DNA of 11,011 bases from Tannerella sp. GTDB lineage: Bacteria > Bacteroidota > Bacteroidia > Bacteroidales > Tannerellaceae. This document shows, one piece after another, positions 1 through 8,043 of this stretch (positions are counted from its first letter, which is position 1; each line of letters opens with the position of its first letter). The translations under genes were made by a program, and so were the position numbers. Under the pieces are notes generated by a model. The model worked only from the letters and a program-made list of their open reading frames with translations, was not told where the DNA came from and ran no database searches. The stretch spans positions 1 to 11,011 of the forward strand of contig JAITAY010000184.1 of assembly GCA_031283915.1 (NCBI GenBank). The letters are read 5' to 3'.

Positions 1-374
1 TTTAAAAAAAATCCCAACTCGGGAACCATCCTTACACCTTTGAGCGACACATCGTACTCATTGCTGTAATGCTTATCCGTACTGGCTCGCTTGTAGCGCC
101 GACGGTACAGTTTAAGCCAGATCGGCTTGCATACAAAACTGTGACTCAATGTCTCAACCGGGTTTGTATAGCCGTCAAATACTGCATCGCTGTAACTCGA
201 CAGCTCCGACGGAATCCGGCCTTCCTTTTCCCGCATTTCTATTACCCAACGCTCGCTATATTCGTGGGCATCCCATATATCGAAATGCTCCAAAACATGC
301 GCAGGTACAAGCATACTGCTTATTGTCGAAAATAAACCCTCTATCGACGGGCGTTCTAATTTCTTGCGTCCCAT
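1..374 (-). CDS. ISAon1-type transposase, N-terminal region protein (3' end off the window)
   Basis: Reading the minus strand from the ATG at 374 gives an open frame of 124 codons to the left edge, starting MGRKKLERPSIEGLF. The pattern matches the small first protein of the two-part Bacteroidetes transposases annotated as ISAon1 family. It has a VLEHFDIWDAHEY segment near residues 32-44, a KLYRRRYKRAST basic stretch near residues 93-104, and a conserved end of the type KGVRMVPELGFFL. The catalytic part would be a second frame to the left, outside the window. The start is supported by an A/G-rich stretch, GAGAAAAGAA, directly before the ATG and by a promoter-like box about 25 nt upstream. The last visible codons run through eight T residues, so the join to the second frame may involve slippage. 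The family is recognised from memory of the sequence pattern, not from a search. Confidence 0.7.
   Translation of the reverse strand, partial: MGRKKLERPSIEGLFSTISSMLVPAHVLEHFDIWDAHEYSERWVIEMREKEGRIPSELSSYSDAVFDGYTNPVETLSHSFVCKPIWLKLYRRRYKRASTDKHYSNEYDVSLKGVRMVPELGFFL
1..374 (-). mobile_element. End portion of an ISAon1-type insertion sequence, boundary unknown
   Basis: The transposase fragment implies that an insertion sequence enters from the left edge. Its right end must lie beyond position 374, probably between about 400 and 520. I could not fix it because the other end, needed to match terminal inverted repeats and target duplications, is outside the window. Confidence 0.55.
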
Positions 375-398
375 TTCTTTTCTCAGTTTTGTAAAGCA

Positions 399-433
399 CA
401 AAAGTACTCAATAAAATTTCATAGCACCTCAAA
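399..433 (-). promoter_or_regulatory. Candidate Bacteroidetes promoter for the transposase
   Basis: On the minus strand TACTTTTG (399-406) fits the Bacteroidetes -7 box TAnnTTTG exactly. A TTTG (430-433) lies 23 nt upstream, slightly more than the usual 19-21 nt. Transcription would start near 392 and give a leader of about 18 nt before the ATG at 374. Confidence 0.45.
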
Positions 434-443
434 AAAAGATTTA

Positions 444-462
444 ACCCTAAAAGTAAAAGGGT
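444..462. other. Small inverted repeat near the presumed IS edge
   Basis: ACCCT (444-448) and AGGGT (458-462) are inverted around a 9-nt A-rich loop. This could be part of the insertion-sequence end or a weak hairpin. No T-run follows on the plus strand, so it is a poor terminator in that direction. Confidence 0.25.
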
Positions 463-558
463 AGGGTAGTGCAAACCGGTACTCTGTTACTCTCATTCAG
501 CCGTTCCCTTCCTCACCGGTAAAGAAATGAGGATGCCGAAAAAAAAACGTGGATAATA

Positions 559-590
559 TTTGTGTATCTAAAATAAGAAATGTACTTTTG
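559..590 (+). promoter_or_regulatory. Strong-looking Bacteroidetes housekeeping promoter
   Basis: TTTG at 559-562 and TACTTTTG at 583-590 are separated by exactly 20 nt. This matches the Bacteroidetes consensus TTTG-N19-21-TAnnTTTG in both boxes and in spacing. Transcription would start near 597. The first ATG behind it is at 616, preceded by an A-rich AAAAGA. No recognisable gene follows for almost 900 nt, so the promoter may serve a small unknown gene, an RNA, or a long leader of the susC operon. Confidence 0.6.
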
Positions 591-615
591 CGACCATAGT
601 AATCAATATAAAAGA

Positions 616-1002
<387 letters not shown>

Positions 1003-1015
1003 AAATAAAGAACCC

Positions 1016-1438
1016 ATGACTTCAGTTAAAGCCATTGCTCACCTGAACGGGCTGACCGAAGACCTTATAAACAACTGTTATCTGCTGCCGGACATATCCG
1101 GCACATGGCATGAAGACGACCTCTTCCGCCGTCCGGAATCGAGGGAAATCGCCACTGAAAACGTAAACGGGAAAACATTCGTAAAGTTCTTTCACGGTTA
1201 CTCTGCACGACCAGAGTTACAAGGTAAGTATGACCAGAGTTATAAGGTAAGTGTGGCCAGAGTGGTAACTCTGGCTGCACTTACCTTGCAACTTCGGGAA
1301 TCGGGAAATAAAAAACAGAGGAAACCAGGGACTTGTGGGACGGCAGGGACTTGTGGGACGGTAGGGACTTGCAGGACGGCAGGGACGGAATATCGGCAGA
1401 ATATGAAAATTTTCAGGAAACAACAGGAAGAAAACTAA
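1016..1438 (+). CDS. Hypothetical protein with repeat-built C-terminus, possibly decayed
   Basis: This is a 140-residue open frame from the ATG at 1016, starting MTSVKAIAHLNGLTEDLINN. The first 65 or so residues have ordinary protein-like composition (WHEDDLFRRPESREIATENV), but I do not recognise them. The second half is translated from the 23-nt repeats, the long hairpin and the 18-nt array. That last part gives a Gly-Thr-Cys-Gly-Thr-Ala repeat, and the frame stops 40 nt before susC. The frame is open upstream without a stop from 677, through the AG tract, although ATG starts in it are seen only at 899 and 1016. It may be a remnant of a longer gene invaded by repeats, the downstream part of a phase-variable gene, or non-coding. 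Confidence 0.22.
   Translation: MTSVKAIAHLNGLTEDLINNCYLLPDISGTWHEDDLFRRPESREIATENVNGKTFVKFFHGYSARPELQGKYDQSYKVSVARVVTLAALTLQLRESGNKKQRKPGTCGTAGTCGTVGTCRTAGTEYRQNMKIFRKQQEEN
1210..1252. repeat. Two direct 20-nt repeats with 23-nt period
   Basis: ACCAGAGTTA followed by cAAGGTAAGT at 1210-1229, and the same with t for c at 1233-1252, differ by one base and are separated by ATG. A third copy begins at 1256 (GCCAGAGT) but turns into the inverted orientation, forming the hairpin annotated at 1238-1293. Confidence 0.9.
1238..1293. other. Long near-perfect hairpin upstream of susC
   Basis: The arm 1244-1263 pairs with 1268-1287 around the 4-nt loop GGTA. All 20 positions pair in RNA (18 Watson-Crick, 2 G-U). 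Beyond one G-U pair and one mismatch, 1238-1241 pairs with 1290-1293. The right arm is an inverted copy of the direct repeat at 1210-1252. No T-run follows, so it does not look like a standard terminator. It could be an RNA structure in the susC leader, a protein-binding palindrome, or the end of a small mobile repeat. Confidence 0.8.
1328..1388. repeat. 18-nt tandem array, about 3.4 units
   Basis: Units GGGACTTGTGGGACGGCA at 1328-1345, 1346-1363 (one change) and 1364-1381 (two changes), then a 7-nt partial unit to 1388. The length is a multiple of three, so the frame 1016-1438 reads it as a six-residue repeat. It ends 90 nt before the susC start. Confidence 0.9.
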
Positions 1439-1478
1439 TCTTACATATTATATAGATGTTTAATTTAATTAGTGACCA

Positions 1479-4400
1479 ATGAAAAGAAAATTCATTTTAA
1501 GCAGATGGGGTACATGGCGAAAGATCGCGTGTGTGATGCTGTGTGTCCTCAGTGGTTCACTCGCTGCCTTTGCGCAGAAACGGGTGAGTGGTACGGTGAT
1601 TGATGCCGGTGGCGAAACAATCATCGGTGCAAATGTAGTGGAGAAAGGTACCACGAACGGTATCATCACGGACCTGGACGGAAAATTTTCCTTAACGGTT
1701 TCGGAGAAGGCTGTTTTGCAGATTTCCTATGTCGGGTACGTCACGCAGGAAATCGCTACAGGTAATCAAAGTGTGCTGAATGTCACGCTGGTGGAAGACA
1801 CGCGGGCATTGGAGGAAGTGGTAGTTGTGGGCTACGGCACGCAGAAGAAGGTGAACATGACCGGCGCCGTTTCGTCGATAGATGTAGGCAAGATCACGGA
1901 CAGCCGTCCGATCACCTCGCTATCGGCGGGACTGGCCGGTCAGGCAGCCGGCGTTTTCGTCAACCAGAGCGGCGGGCGTCCGGGATATGACGGCGCAACC
2001 ATCCGCGTACGCGGACAGGGTACGCTGAACAATTCCGATCCGCTGATCGTGATTGACGGTGCAGTGGGCAACATGAACGACGTGAACCCGCAGGATGTGG
2101 AAAGCATTTCCGTCCTCAAAGACGCCGCGTCGTCGTCCATCTACGGGTCGCGCGCCGCCAACGGCGTCATCCTGGTCACTACCCGCAAGGGCAGGGAAGG
2201 ATCGGCCAAAGTGACGTACAACGGTTATCTGGCTGCGCAGAATGCCGCCAACAAGATGGACATCGTTTCCAATTATGCCGATTACATGGAGCTGGTCAAC
2301 GAAGGGATGCGCAACAGCGGGCAGGCGCAGCCGTTCAGCCAGGTCAAAATCGACGAATGGCGCAATGCGGGCGACAGCGACCCGGTGAAATATCCCAACA
2401 CCGACTGGCAAGACATAGCGTTCCAGCGGGGATGGCTGCAGAACCACACGCTGTCGGTGAGCGACGGAACGGACAAAATCCGGTATTTCGTCTCGGGTAA
2501 TTTTCTACAGAATCAGGGAATTATGGAAAATTCCACTTATGACCGTATCAGCGCCCGCGTCAATCTGGACGCCCGCGTGAAGCCCTGGTTCACAATCGGC
2601 GTCAATGCTTACGGATACAGGGGGAAGACCGAACCGGGACAGGACAATGCGGATACAGGTTTTATCTATCTGATGAACACCAGCCCCGGCATGTGCTTCA
2701 GAGCGCCCGACGGAAGATATGGCGGGGTGAACAATCCGGAAGACGACATGCAGGCGGGTGCCAACAATATTTTGAGGGCATTGAACGGCCTAAAGGGTGA
2801 CAAGACCACCAACAAGCTGGTATCCCGTTTTTTCGGGCAGTTAAGGCCACTGAAAGGGCTGAGCATCGAAGGCTCTTTCACCTACGACTTTGCCAATACC
2901 TACCGTTACAGTCAGCCCGTATTCATCGACCTGTGGAATTTTTACGATAACACTCTTCAGAGGTCGGGAACGGAGCGTACCTCGGTGACCAACGGGGATG
3001 AGAAATGGGTACGGCACCAGATGGACGGCATTGTCCGCTACGAGACGAACGTCAGCCGGCTGAATATTCAGGCCATGCTGGGCGCCAGCCAGGAAACCTA
3101 TCGCTACAACTGGGTTACGGCCAGCAAATTTGACTTGACGGCGCCGGAGCTGACCGAACTGAATGCGGCCACGGCCGACGCCAGCGCTACCGGTAACTAT
3201 ACCAACTGGGCAATGCACTCCTACTTCGGCCGCCTGGCGCTCAACTGGGAAGAGAAGTATCTGCTGGAAGCCAATCTCCGGACGGACAGGTCTTCGCGCT
3301 TTGCTCCGGGCAGCACGCGAAGCGGATTTTTCCCTTCGTTCTCTGCCGGATGGCGTCTCAGCGAAGAGGAGTTCCTGAAGGACGTGGCTTGGATGGACAA
3401 CCTGAAACTGCGCCTGTCCTATGGCAGCTTAGGCAACAATACGCTGGGCGACAATCAGGATAATGACGGTAACTATTCCTGGCAGCGCTTCTACACGGCT
3501 CAAAACTATGTGCTCAACAATGCCGTACAGGTTGGATTTGCACAGACCGCCCTCTCGAACGCGCTCCTCACCTGGGAAACCACCTACGTGAGCAACCTCG
3601 GTATTGATTTCGGGATGTTGAAATCGCGGCTGAACGGCAGCATTGACCTGTTTGTGAAAGATACTAAAGGCATCCTTATCAACCTGCCGGCACCGCTGGT
3701 GCATGGCAACGCTTCCATTCCCCGGAAGAACGCCGCCGAAGTGCGCAACGCCGGCGGGGAACTGAACCTGACGTGGAACGACAAAATCGGTGATGTCGGT
3801 TATTTTATCGGGGGCAATTTCAGTTACATCAAAAACAGGGTGACCAAGTTCAAGGGTAAGGAATCTTCCATCAATGGCACCAACATGATTCTGGAAGGCG
3901 AACCGATCAACATCCAGTATGTGCTGCTGGTAGACCGGCTGATTCAGACAGACGAAGACCTTGCGATTGTACAGGCTATGGTAGACAAAAATCCCGACGC
4001 CTTTGCTTCCTACAGGAGACCCGAAAAAGGCGATTTCCTGTACAAGGATGTGAGCGGTGTAGGCGACGACGGCCTGCCCGACGGTATTCCGGACGGAAAA
4101 ATTACCGATGCCGACCGTGTCAAAATCGGCAACGGCACCAATCCGACCACTACCTACGGCGTCAATTTCGGCCTCAACTGGAAAGGCATTGACTTCTCCT
4201 GCCTGCTTCAGGGCATCGGCGGACTGAAGGTCTATTGGGATGGCGCGGATGGTGCCGCCTTCACACCGCTGGTGGCACGGGGCCGCCAGATCAACAGTGC
4301 CATCGCCGACGGCCGCTGGTATGAAGGGCGCACCGACGCTACCTATCCGCGACTGCTAAACAGCGACGGTCGCAACAGTGTGGCAAGCGATTTCTGGCTG

Positions 4401-4616
4401 CACGACAAGTCTTACATGAGAGTGAAAAATCTCCAGCTGGGATACACCCTGCCGCGACGCCTCTCGCAGCAGATCCTGTTGGAAACGCTCCGCATCTATG
4501 CCAGCATCGACAACGCGCTGACATTTACCAACTATCAGGGATTGGACCCGGAAGTGAACGGGACAAGGTATCCTACCATCCGAACGACGACCTTTGGTAT
4601 TAATTTAACTTTTTAA
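1479..4616 (+). CDS. SusC/RagA-family TonB-linked outer membrane transporter
   Basis: Outer-membrane transporter that imports oligosaccharides with its SusD partner, powered through TonB. The 1045-residue length is normal for the family. A signal peptide occupies residues 1-32, with likely signal peptidase I cleavage at AFA|QKR. A carboxypeptidase-regulatory-like domain follows (about 35-108, with ETIIGANVVEKGTTNGIITD). The TonB box region is LEEVVVVGYGTQKK (111-124). The plug domain (about 125-240) carries the SusC signature IYGSRAANGVILVTTRKG (221-238). The remainder is the beta-barrel, ending in FGINLTF with the terminal Phe usual for outer-membrane proteins. There is no STN domain before the carboxypeptidase-like domain, so ECF sigma/anti-sigma signalling is unlikely. 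The ATG at 1479 is the natural start because the signal peptide follows at once. The SusD gene starts 12 nt after the stop, indicating co-transcription. The substrate cannot be read from the SusC itself. Confidence 0.97.
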   Translation: MKRKFILSRWGTWRKIACVMLCVLSGSLAAFAQKRVSGTVIDAGGETIIGANVVEKGTTNGIITDLDGKFSLTVSEKAVLQISYVGYVTQEIATGNQSVLNVTLVEDTRALEEVVVVGYGTQKKVNMTGAVSSIDVGKITDSRPITSLSAGLAGQAAGVFVNQSGGRPGYDGATIRVRGQGTLNNSDPLIVIDGAVGNMNDVNPQDVESISVLKDAASSSIYGSRAANGVILVTTRKGREGSAKVTYNGYLAAQNAANKMDIVSNYADYMELVNEGMRNSGQAQPFSQVKIDEWRNAGDSDPVKYPNTDWQDIAFQRGWLQNHTLSVSDGTDKIRYFVSGNFLQNQGIMENSTYDRISARVNLDARVKPWFTIGVNAYGYRGKTEPGQDNADTGFIYLMNTSPGMCFRAPDGRYGGVNNPEDDMQAGANNILRALNGLKGDKTTNKLVSRFFGQLRPLKGLSIEGSFTYDFANTYRYSQPVFIDLWNFYDNTLQRSGTERTSVTNGDEKWVRHQMDGIVRYETNVSRLNIQAMLGASQETYRYNWVTASKFDLTAPELTELNAATADASATGNYTNWAMHSYFGRLALNWEEKYLLEANLRTDRSSRFAPGSTRSGFFPSFSAGWRLSEEEFLKDVAWMDNLKLRLSYGSLGNNTLGDNQDNDGNYSWQRFYTAQNYVLNNAVQVGFAQTALSNALLTWETTYVSNLGIDFGMLKSRLNGSIDLFVKDTKGILINLPAPLVHGNASIPRKNAAEVRNAGGELNLTWNDKIGDVGYFIGGNFSYIKNRVTKFKGKESSINGTNMILEGEPINIQYVLLVDRLIQTDEDLAIVQAMVDKNPDAFASYRRPEKGDFLYKDVSGVGDDGLPDGIPDGKITDADRVKIGNGTNPTTTYGVNFGLNWKGIDFSCLLQGIGGLKVYWDGADGAAFTPLVARGRQINSAIADGRWYEGRTDATYPRLLNSDGRNSVASDFWLHDKSYMRVKNLQLGYTLPRRLSQQILLETLRIYASIDNALTFTNYQGLDPEVNGTRYPTIRTTTFGINLTF

Positions 4617-4628
4617 ACTTTGTTCGAT

Positions 4629-6377
4629 ATGAAAAAGATGATTGTATATTTATTCATGATAGCCGCCGGCTTTTCGCTGAGCGGATGCTACGACCTGGAT
4701 ACCTATCCGGGTGACAGTCTGGGCGAAGCCCTTTTCTGGAAAACGGAAGACCATGTGAAGCAGGCGCTGATGGGCGTCTACCAGTTGATGCGCGACGACA
4801 ATGCCTACGGCAAACAGTTCTTTTTCGACGATATAGGAAATATTGGCTACGGATACAGCACAGGTGGAGGGTTTCATGCCTTCCAGCTGGGAACCTATAC
4901 CGACCGCACGGAACATGTAGCGAACAAGTGGCAAACCATGTACGAAGGCGTACAGCGCGCCAATGGCTTCATCGGGCAGGTCGCCGGGCTGGATTTCCTG
5001 AGCAACGAAGCTAAGGCGGAATACGTGACGGAAGCCAAGTTCCTGCGGGCGCTCTACTATTTCACCCTGCTGGATATTTTCGGCGGCGTGCCTTATTATG
5101 ACGAGACCGTCAACGTCAACGCCGAATATGCCGACATGAAGAAGCCGAGAAACAGTGCGGACGAAATCCGCTCTCATGTCCTCGACGACCTGAATGAGGC
5201 CATAGCACAACTTCCAGCCACCCGTCCCGAGGCGGAGTACGGACGTGCCACAAAGGGAGCGGCCTATGCGCTGAGGGGGAAGGTCTATCTGTATGCCAAA
5301 GACTGGAAAAAAGCCATTGCCGACTTCGAGGAAGTAGTGAACAACCGTTCCAACAACTACGGATACGCGCTGGACACGGACTATGCGCGAATATTCAAAC
5401 TCTACAACGGCGCCAGAAGTAGCGAAATGATTTTCGCCATCCAGAACAAGAGTGGCGTGGGCACGGAGTACGGTATGCCGCTGAACCTTTATATGGGCAC
5501 CCGCGGTACCTTCAGCAGTTGCTGGAACCAAACCATGCCTGCTACTAATCTGGTGGACATGTACGAGTATCCCGACGGGAAACCCTTCAACTGGGACGAT
5601 GTGTTTCCGGGATACAACGCGGCCACTACGGACGAGCGTAAGGCGTTGCTGAGCGTCGAACTGACCGCCGGCGTGATGACCGGCCTGCGGAACGCCGATA
5701 CGGCGAAAATCCTGAGAGCCTATACCAATCGCGACCCGCGCCTGATGGCCACGGTCATCGTGCCTTATTCCTGGTACAGGGGATGGGATGCCAATGCGCC
5801 GAAGGACATGCTCTTTGCCCTTGACCACAATGTACAGGGCAGTAGATCCGCCCAGCCGGTCGGTACGATGCAAAACGACAACGGCTGGGTGACCTATTTC
5901 TGGCGGAAGTTCGTGACGGAGTACAACCTGGACGGCGCCATAAGTAACCGGTCACATACCCCCTTTGAATTTCCGCTGATTCGCTATGCCGACGTCCTGC
6001 TGATGCTGTCGGAAGCCTACAACGAAGACGGACAGTTAGACAAAGCCGTGACCGAACTGAACAAGGTCAGGGCAAGGGTCAACCTGCCCGGCCTCAATTC
6101 GGGAGCCGCCTGGCTCAGCGTGAGCACCAGGGAGCAGATGGCCGAGCGCATCCGGAAGGAACGTGCCGTGGAGCTTGCCGGCGAAGGACACCGTTTCAGT
6201 GATTTGCGCCGATGGGGATGGGCGGTGGCCAGTGCGGCCGTCAGCGACGTGGATGCTATAAATATCTACGGCGAATTTCTCTATACCCACAAGTTCAGCG
6301 AGCGCGACATGCTTTGGCCTGTTCCGGGCGTGGAAATCGAGCGCAATCCCGAATTGACGCAGAATCCGGGATGGTAA
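4629..6377 (+). CDS. SusD/RagB-family glycan-binding surface lipoprotein
   Basis: Partner of the SusC, forming the lid over the transporter and binding oligosaccharide at the cell surface. It has 582 residues from the ATG at 4629. That start places a lipoprotein signal with lipobox LSGC and lipidated Cys20 at the N-terminus; the in-frame TTG at 4620 is not needed. Family hallmarks are the TPR-containing segment AKFLRALYYFTLLDIFGGVPYYD (about residues 136-158), the repeat-helix stretch ALRGKVYLYAKDWKKAIADF, and the C-terminal core with FPLIRYADVLLMLSEAYNE, LNKVRARVNLP and RKERAVELAGEGHRFSDLRR. It ends LTQNPGW, the typical SusD close. Acidic residues follow Cys20 (YDLDTYPGD), in line with surface export. 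It is directly downstream of susC in one operon. Ligand specificity is not deducible. Confidence 0.96.
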   Translation: MKKMIVYLFMIAAGFSLSGCYDLDTYPGDSLGEALFWKTEDHVKQALMGVYQLMRDDNAYGKQFFFDDIGNIGYGYSTGGGFHAFQLGTYTDRTEHVANKWQTMYEGVQRANGFIGQVAGLDFLSNEAKAEYVTEAKFLRALYYFTLLDIFGGVPYYDETVNVNAEYADMKKPRNSADEIRSHVLDDLNEAIAQLPATRPEAEYGRATKGAAYALRGKVYLYAKDWKKAIADFEEVVNNRSNNYGYALDTDYARIFKLYNGARSSEMIFAIQNKSGVGTEYGMPLNLYMGTRGTFSSCWNQTMPATNLVDMYEYPDGKPFNWDDVFPGYNAATTDERKALLSVELTAGVMTGLRNADTAKILRAYTNRDPRLMATVIVPYSWYRGWDANAPKDMLFALDHNVQGSRSAQPVGTMQNDNGWVTYFWRKFVTEYNLDGAISNRSHTPFEFPLIRYADVLLMLSEAYNEDGQLDKAVTELNKVRARVNLPGLNSGAAWLSVSTREQMAERIRKERAVELAGEGHRFSDLRRWGWAVASAAVSDVDAINIYGEFLYTHKFSERDMLWPVPGVEIERNPELTQNPGW

Positions 6378-6425
6378 CGTTCTTTTCGATTATGCGGCCG
6401 GTGTAAACCTGCTCTTTCAGACATG

Positions 6426-6460
6426 GTAGAGACGTTGTGCGCAACGTCTCTACTTGTTTT
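6426..6460 (+). terminator. GTAGAGACG palindrome after susD, possible terminator
   Basis: GTAGAGACGTTG (6426-6437) and CAACGTCTCTAC (6442-6453) form a perfect 12-bp stem with a 4-nt loop, followed by TTGTTTT. It sits 48 nt after the susD stop, so it could end or attenuate the susCD transcript. The same outer arm, GTAGAGACG, recurs in a second 28-nt palindrome at 10361-10388. It may therefore be a dispersed repeat rather than a dedicated terminator. Confidence 0.5.
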
Positions 6461-6678
6461 CCCGCCACGCTCGATGGGGTGCATTTCAAATGGCAGTGTC
6501 CATCTTACTTTCCCAAGTAACGAGCGCGGTGATGCACTTTCTTTCCGAATGTCCCGTGAAGCCCCGTTGGAGGCAGCCTGTCGGTAGCGCGGGAGGCAAT
6601 CTCGGGATAGAACGTTTATTAACCATCCGGACGCATAAAATACACATCAGCCCGTAATAATAACACCATATTAATAAT
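6461..6678. other. Intergenic stretch without a recognisable gene
   Basis: Between the palindrome after susD and the GH88 promoter box I see no convincing coding frame or RNA. A 67-codon frame here has no family signature and no good start. The middle part is more GC-rich than a typical Bacteroidales intergenic region and may be a dispersed intergenic repeat. The last 50 nt are AT-rich, as expected before a promoter. Confidence 0.4.
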
Positions 6679-6686
6679 TAACTTTG
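6679..6686 (+). promoter_or_regulatory. Candidate -7 box of the GH88 gene
   Basis: TAACTTTG matches the Bacteroidetes -7 consensus TAnnTTTG and lies 24 nt before the ATG at 6711. No TTTG is found 19-21 nt upstream, so only half of the promoter is supported. It may depend on an activator. Together with the palindrome at 6426-6453 it suggests that GH88 has its own transcription start. Confidence 0.4.
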
Positions 6687-6710
6687 CCGGAAAATTTGAT
6701 TTTGAAAACA

Positions 6711-7898
6711 ATGAACAAAGTATCTCTTTTTATCGTTATTGCGGCATCTGTCACGGCTGTATCCTGCCGGCCGAAGCAGGAAACTATGGAAGCCCTGATC
6801 AGTGACCGGCTGGACAAGGCCGTACAGCAGTATGAACTCATGGCGGCATCGCTGGCCGACCAGCCCGACCAGCTCCCCCGAACGATCGACTCCGGCGGGA
6901 AACTGCTGACTACCTCGTCCGGCGGATGGGTAAGCGGATTTGTACCCGGATCGCTCTGGTATCTTTACCAGTACAGCGCAAGCCCTGTGCTGCTGGAATA
7001 CGCTAAAAACTATACGGAGCGGCTGGAAAAGGAAAAGTTCAACCGCGGCACCCACGATCTGGGATTCATGCTCTATTGCAGCTACGGCAACGGCTATCGC
7101 CTGACCGGTGACACGGCCTGGCGCAGGGTCCTGCTTACGGGCGCCGAGTCGCTCGCAAGCCGTTTCTATCCGACCGTCGGATGCATCCAGTCATGGAACA
7201 GCAACGAAAAATGGCAATTCCCGGTGATTGTCGACAACATGATGAATCTGGAATTTCTGTTTTGGGCTTCCCGCGAGTCGGGTAACCCGTACTACCGGGA
7301 CATCTGCCTGTCTCATGCCGACGTCACCATCCGGAACCATTTCCATCCCGACGGCGCTTCTTTTCATGTCGTTTCGTATGACACCATCACCGGTCAGGTG
7401 GAAAAGAAAAACACCCATCAGGGCTTCAGCGACGAATCGGCCTGGGGACGCGGACAGGCCTGGGGGCTGTATGGTTTTACGGTGATGTATCGTGAAACGC
7501 AGGATCCGAAATACCTGGAACAGGCTGAACGCATTGCCCGTTTCATCCTGAACCATCCGAATCTGCCTGCCGACAAAATACCCTGCTGGGACTTTAACGC
7601 GCCCGACATCCCCGATGCCCAACGCGACGCTTCCGCAGGCGCGATCATTGCCTCGGCGCTCATCGAACTGAGCGGTTACGTGGATGAAGCGCTCGCCAAA
7701 ACATTTCTGGAAACGGCCGAGACGCAGATTCGCACGCTCTCTTCGCCCGCCTATTTTGCGGAAAAGGGCACCAACGGGAATTTTCTGCTGAAACATTCCG
7801 TAGGCAGTATGCCCCACAAATCGGAAGTCGACGTGCCGCTCACGTATGCCGATTACTATTACATTGAGGCGTTGTTGCGTTACAAGAGCGGACGGTGA
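6711..7898 (+). CDS. GH88 unsaturated glucuronyl hydrolase, lipoprotein
   Basis: Family GH88 enzymes hydrate and remove the 4,5-unsaturated uronic acid that polysaccharide lyases leave at the non-reducing end of oligosaccharides. The protein has 395 residues from the ATG at 6711, chosen because it puts a lipoprotein signal first (lipobox AVSC, Cys19). The alpha/alpha-barrel is recognised by GTHDLGFMLYCSYGNGYRLT (about 113-132), by DNMMNLEFLFWAS (175-187) and by THQGFSDESAWGRGQAWGLY (235-254). Asp116 and Asp175 align, by motif, with the two catalytic aspartates of known unsaturated glucuronyl hydrolases. Residues after Cys19 are RPKQ, basic rather than acidic, so no surface-export signal is seen and a periplasmic location is likely. 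It follows susCD on the same strand, and a heparinase-like gene lies downstream. The exact linkage and sulfation preference are unknown. Confidence 0.95.
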   Translation: MNKVSLFIVIAASVTAVSCRPKQETMEALISDRLDKAVQQYELMAASLADQPDQLPRTIDSGGKLLTTSSGGWVSGFVPGSLWYLYQYSASPVLLEYAKNYTERLEKEKFNRGTHDLGFMLYCSYGNGYRLTGDTAWRRVLLTGAESLASRFYPTVGCIQSWNSNEKWQFPVIVDNMMNLEFLFWASRESGNPYYRDICLSHADVTIRNHFHPDGASFHVVSYDTITGQVEKKNTHQGFSDESAWGRGQAWGLYGFTVMYRETQDPKYLEQAERIARFILNHPNLPADKIPCWDFNAPDIPDAQRDASAGAIIASALIELSGYVDEALAKTFLETAETQIRTLSSPAYFAEKGTNGNFLLKHSVGSMPHKSEVDVPLTYADYYYIEALLRYKSGR

Positions 7899-7912
7899 GT
7901 AGAAGGCAGATA

Positions 7913-8043
7913 GTAGTTAGTATGGTTAGCAGGAAAGTGGCGTTATGGGGGGGAAAGAAACAGAAGTTACGGCCTTATTGGATTGCGTCGTCCTGTCACG
8001 GAGCAGCCGGCCGCTATTCCACGATCTGCGATCTACTAACTAC
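7913..8043. repeat. Inverted repeat bounding the GH88-CotH intergenic region
   Basis: GTAGTTAGTA (7913-7922) and TACTAACTAC (8034-8043) are perfect 10-bp inverted copies. With a 3-nt bulge they extend by CAG (7907-7909) against CTG (8044-8046). They enclose about 110 nt of non-coding DNA in the 181-nt gap. This could be a small mobile-element remnant. No plus-strand promoter consensus is seen in the gap, so the CotH gene may be transcribed from GH88. Confidence 0.5.

Noticed and set aside
475..520. Two ACCGGT palindromes 40 nt apart upstream of the promoter at 559
   Set aside because: Six-base palindromes are expected by chance and nothing else links them to a regulator or an insertion-sequence end.
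1920..2447. Long minus-strand open frames opposite susC, susD, GH88 and CotH (the longest 407 codons at 4650-5873)
   Set aside because: They lie fully inside well-supported genes, have no recognisable domains, and are explained by the codon composition of the sense genes.
4620..4628. Upstream TTG start for susD
   Set aside because: It would add only three residues before the ATG at 4629, where a complete lipoprotein signal begins.
6454..6657. 67-codon frame between susD and GH88
   Set aside because: No family resemblance and composition unlike neighbouring genes; treated as intergenic.
6684..6710. Upstream TTG start for GH88
   Set aside because: It overlaps the promoter-like box TAACTTTG and would push the lipoprotein signal nine residues inward; the ATG at 6711 fits better.
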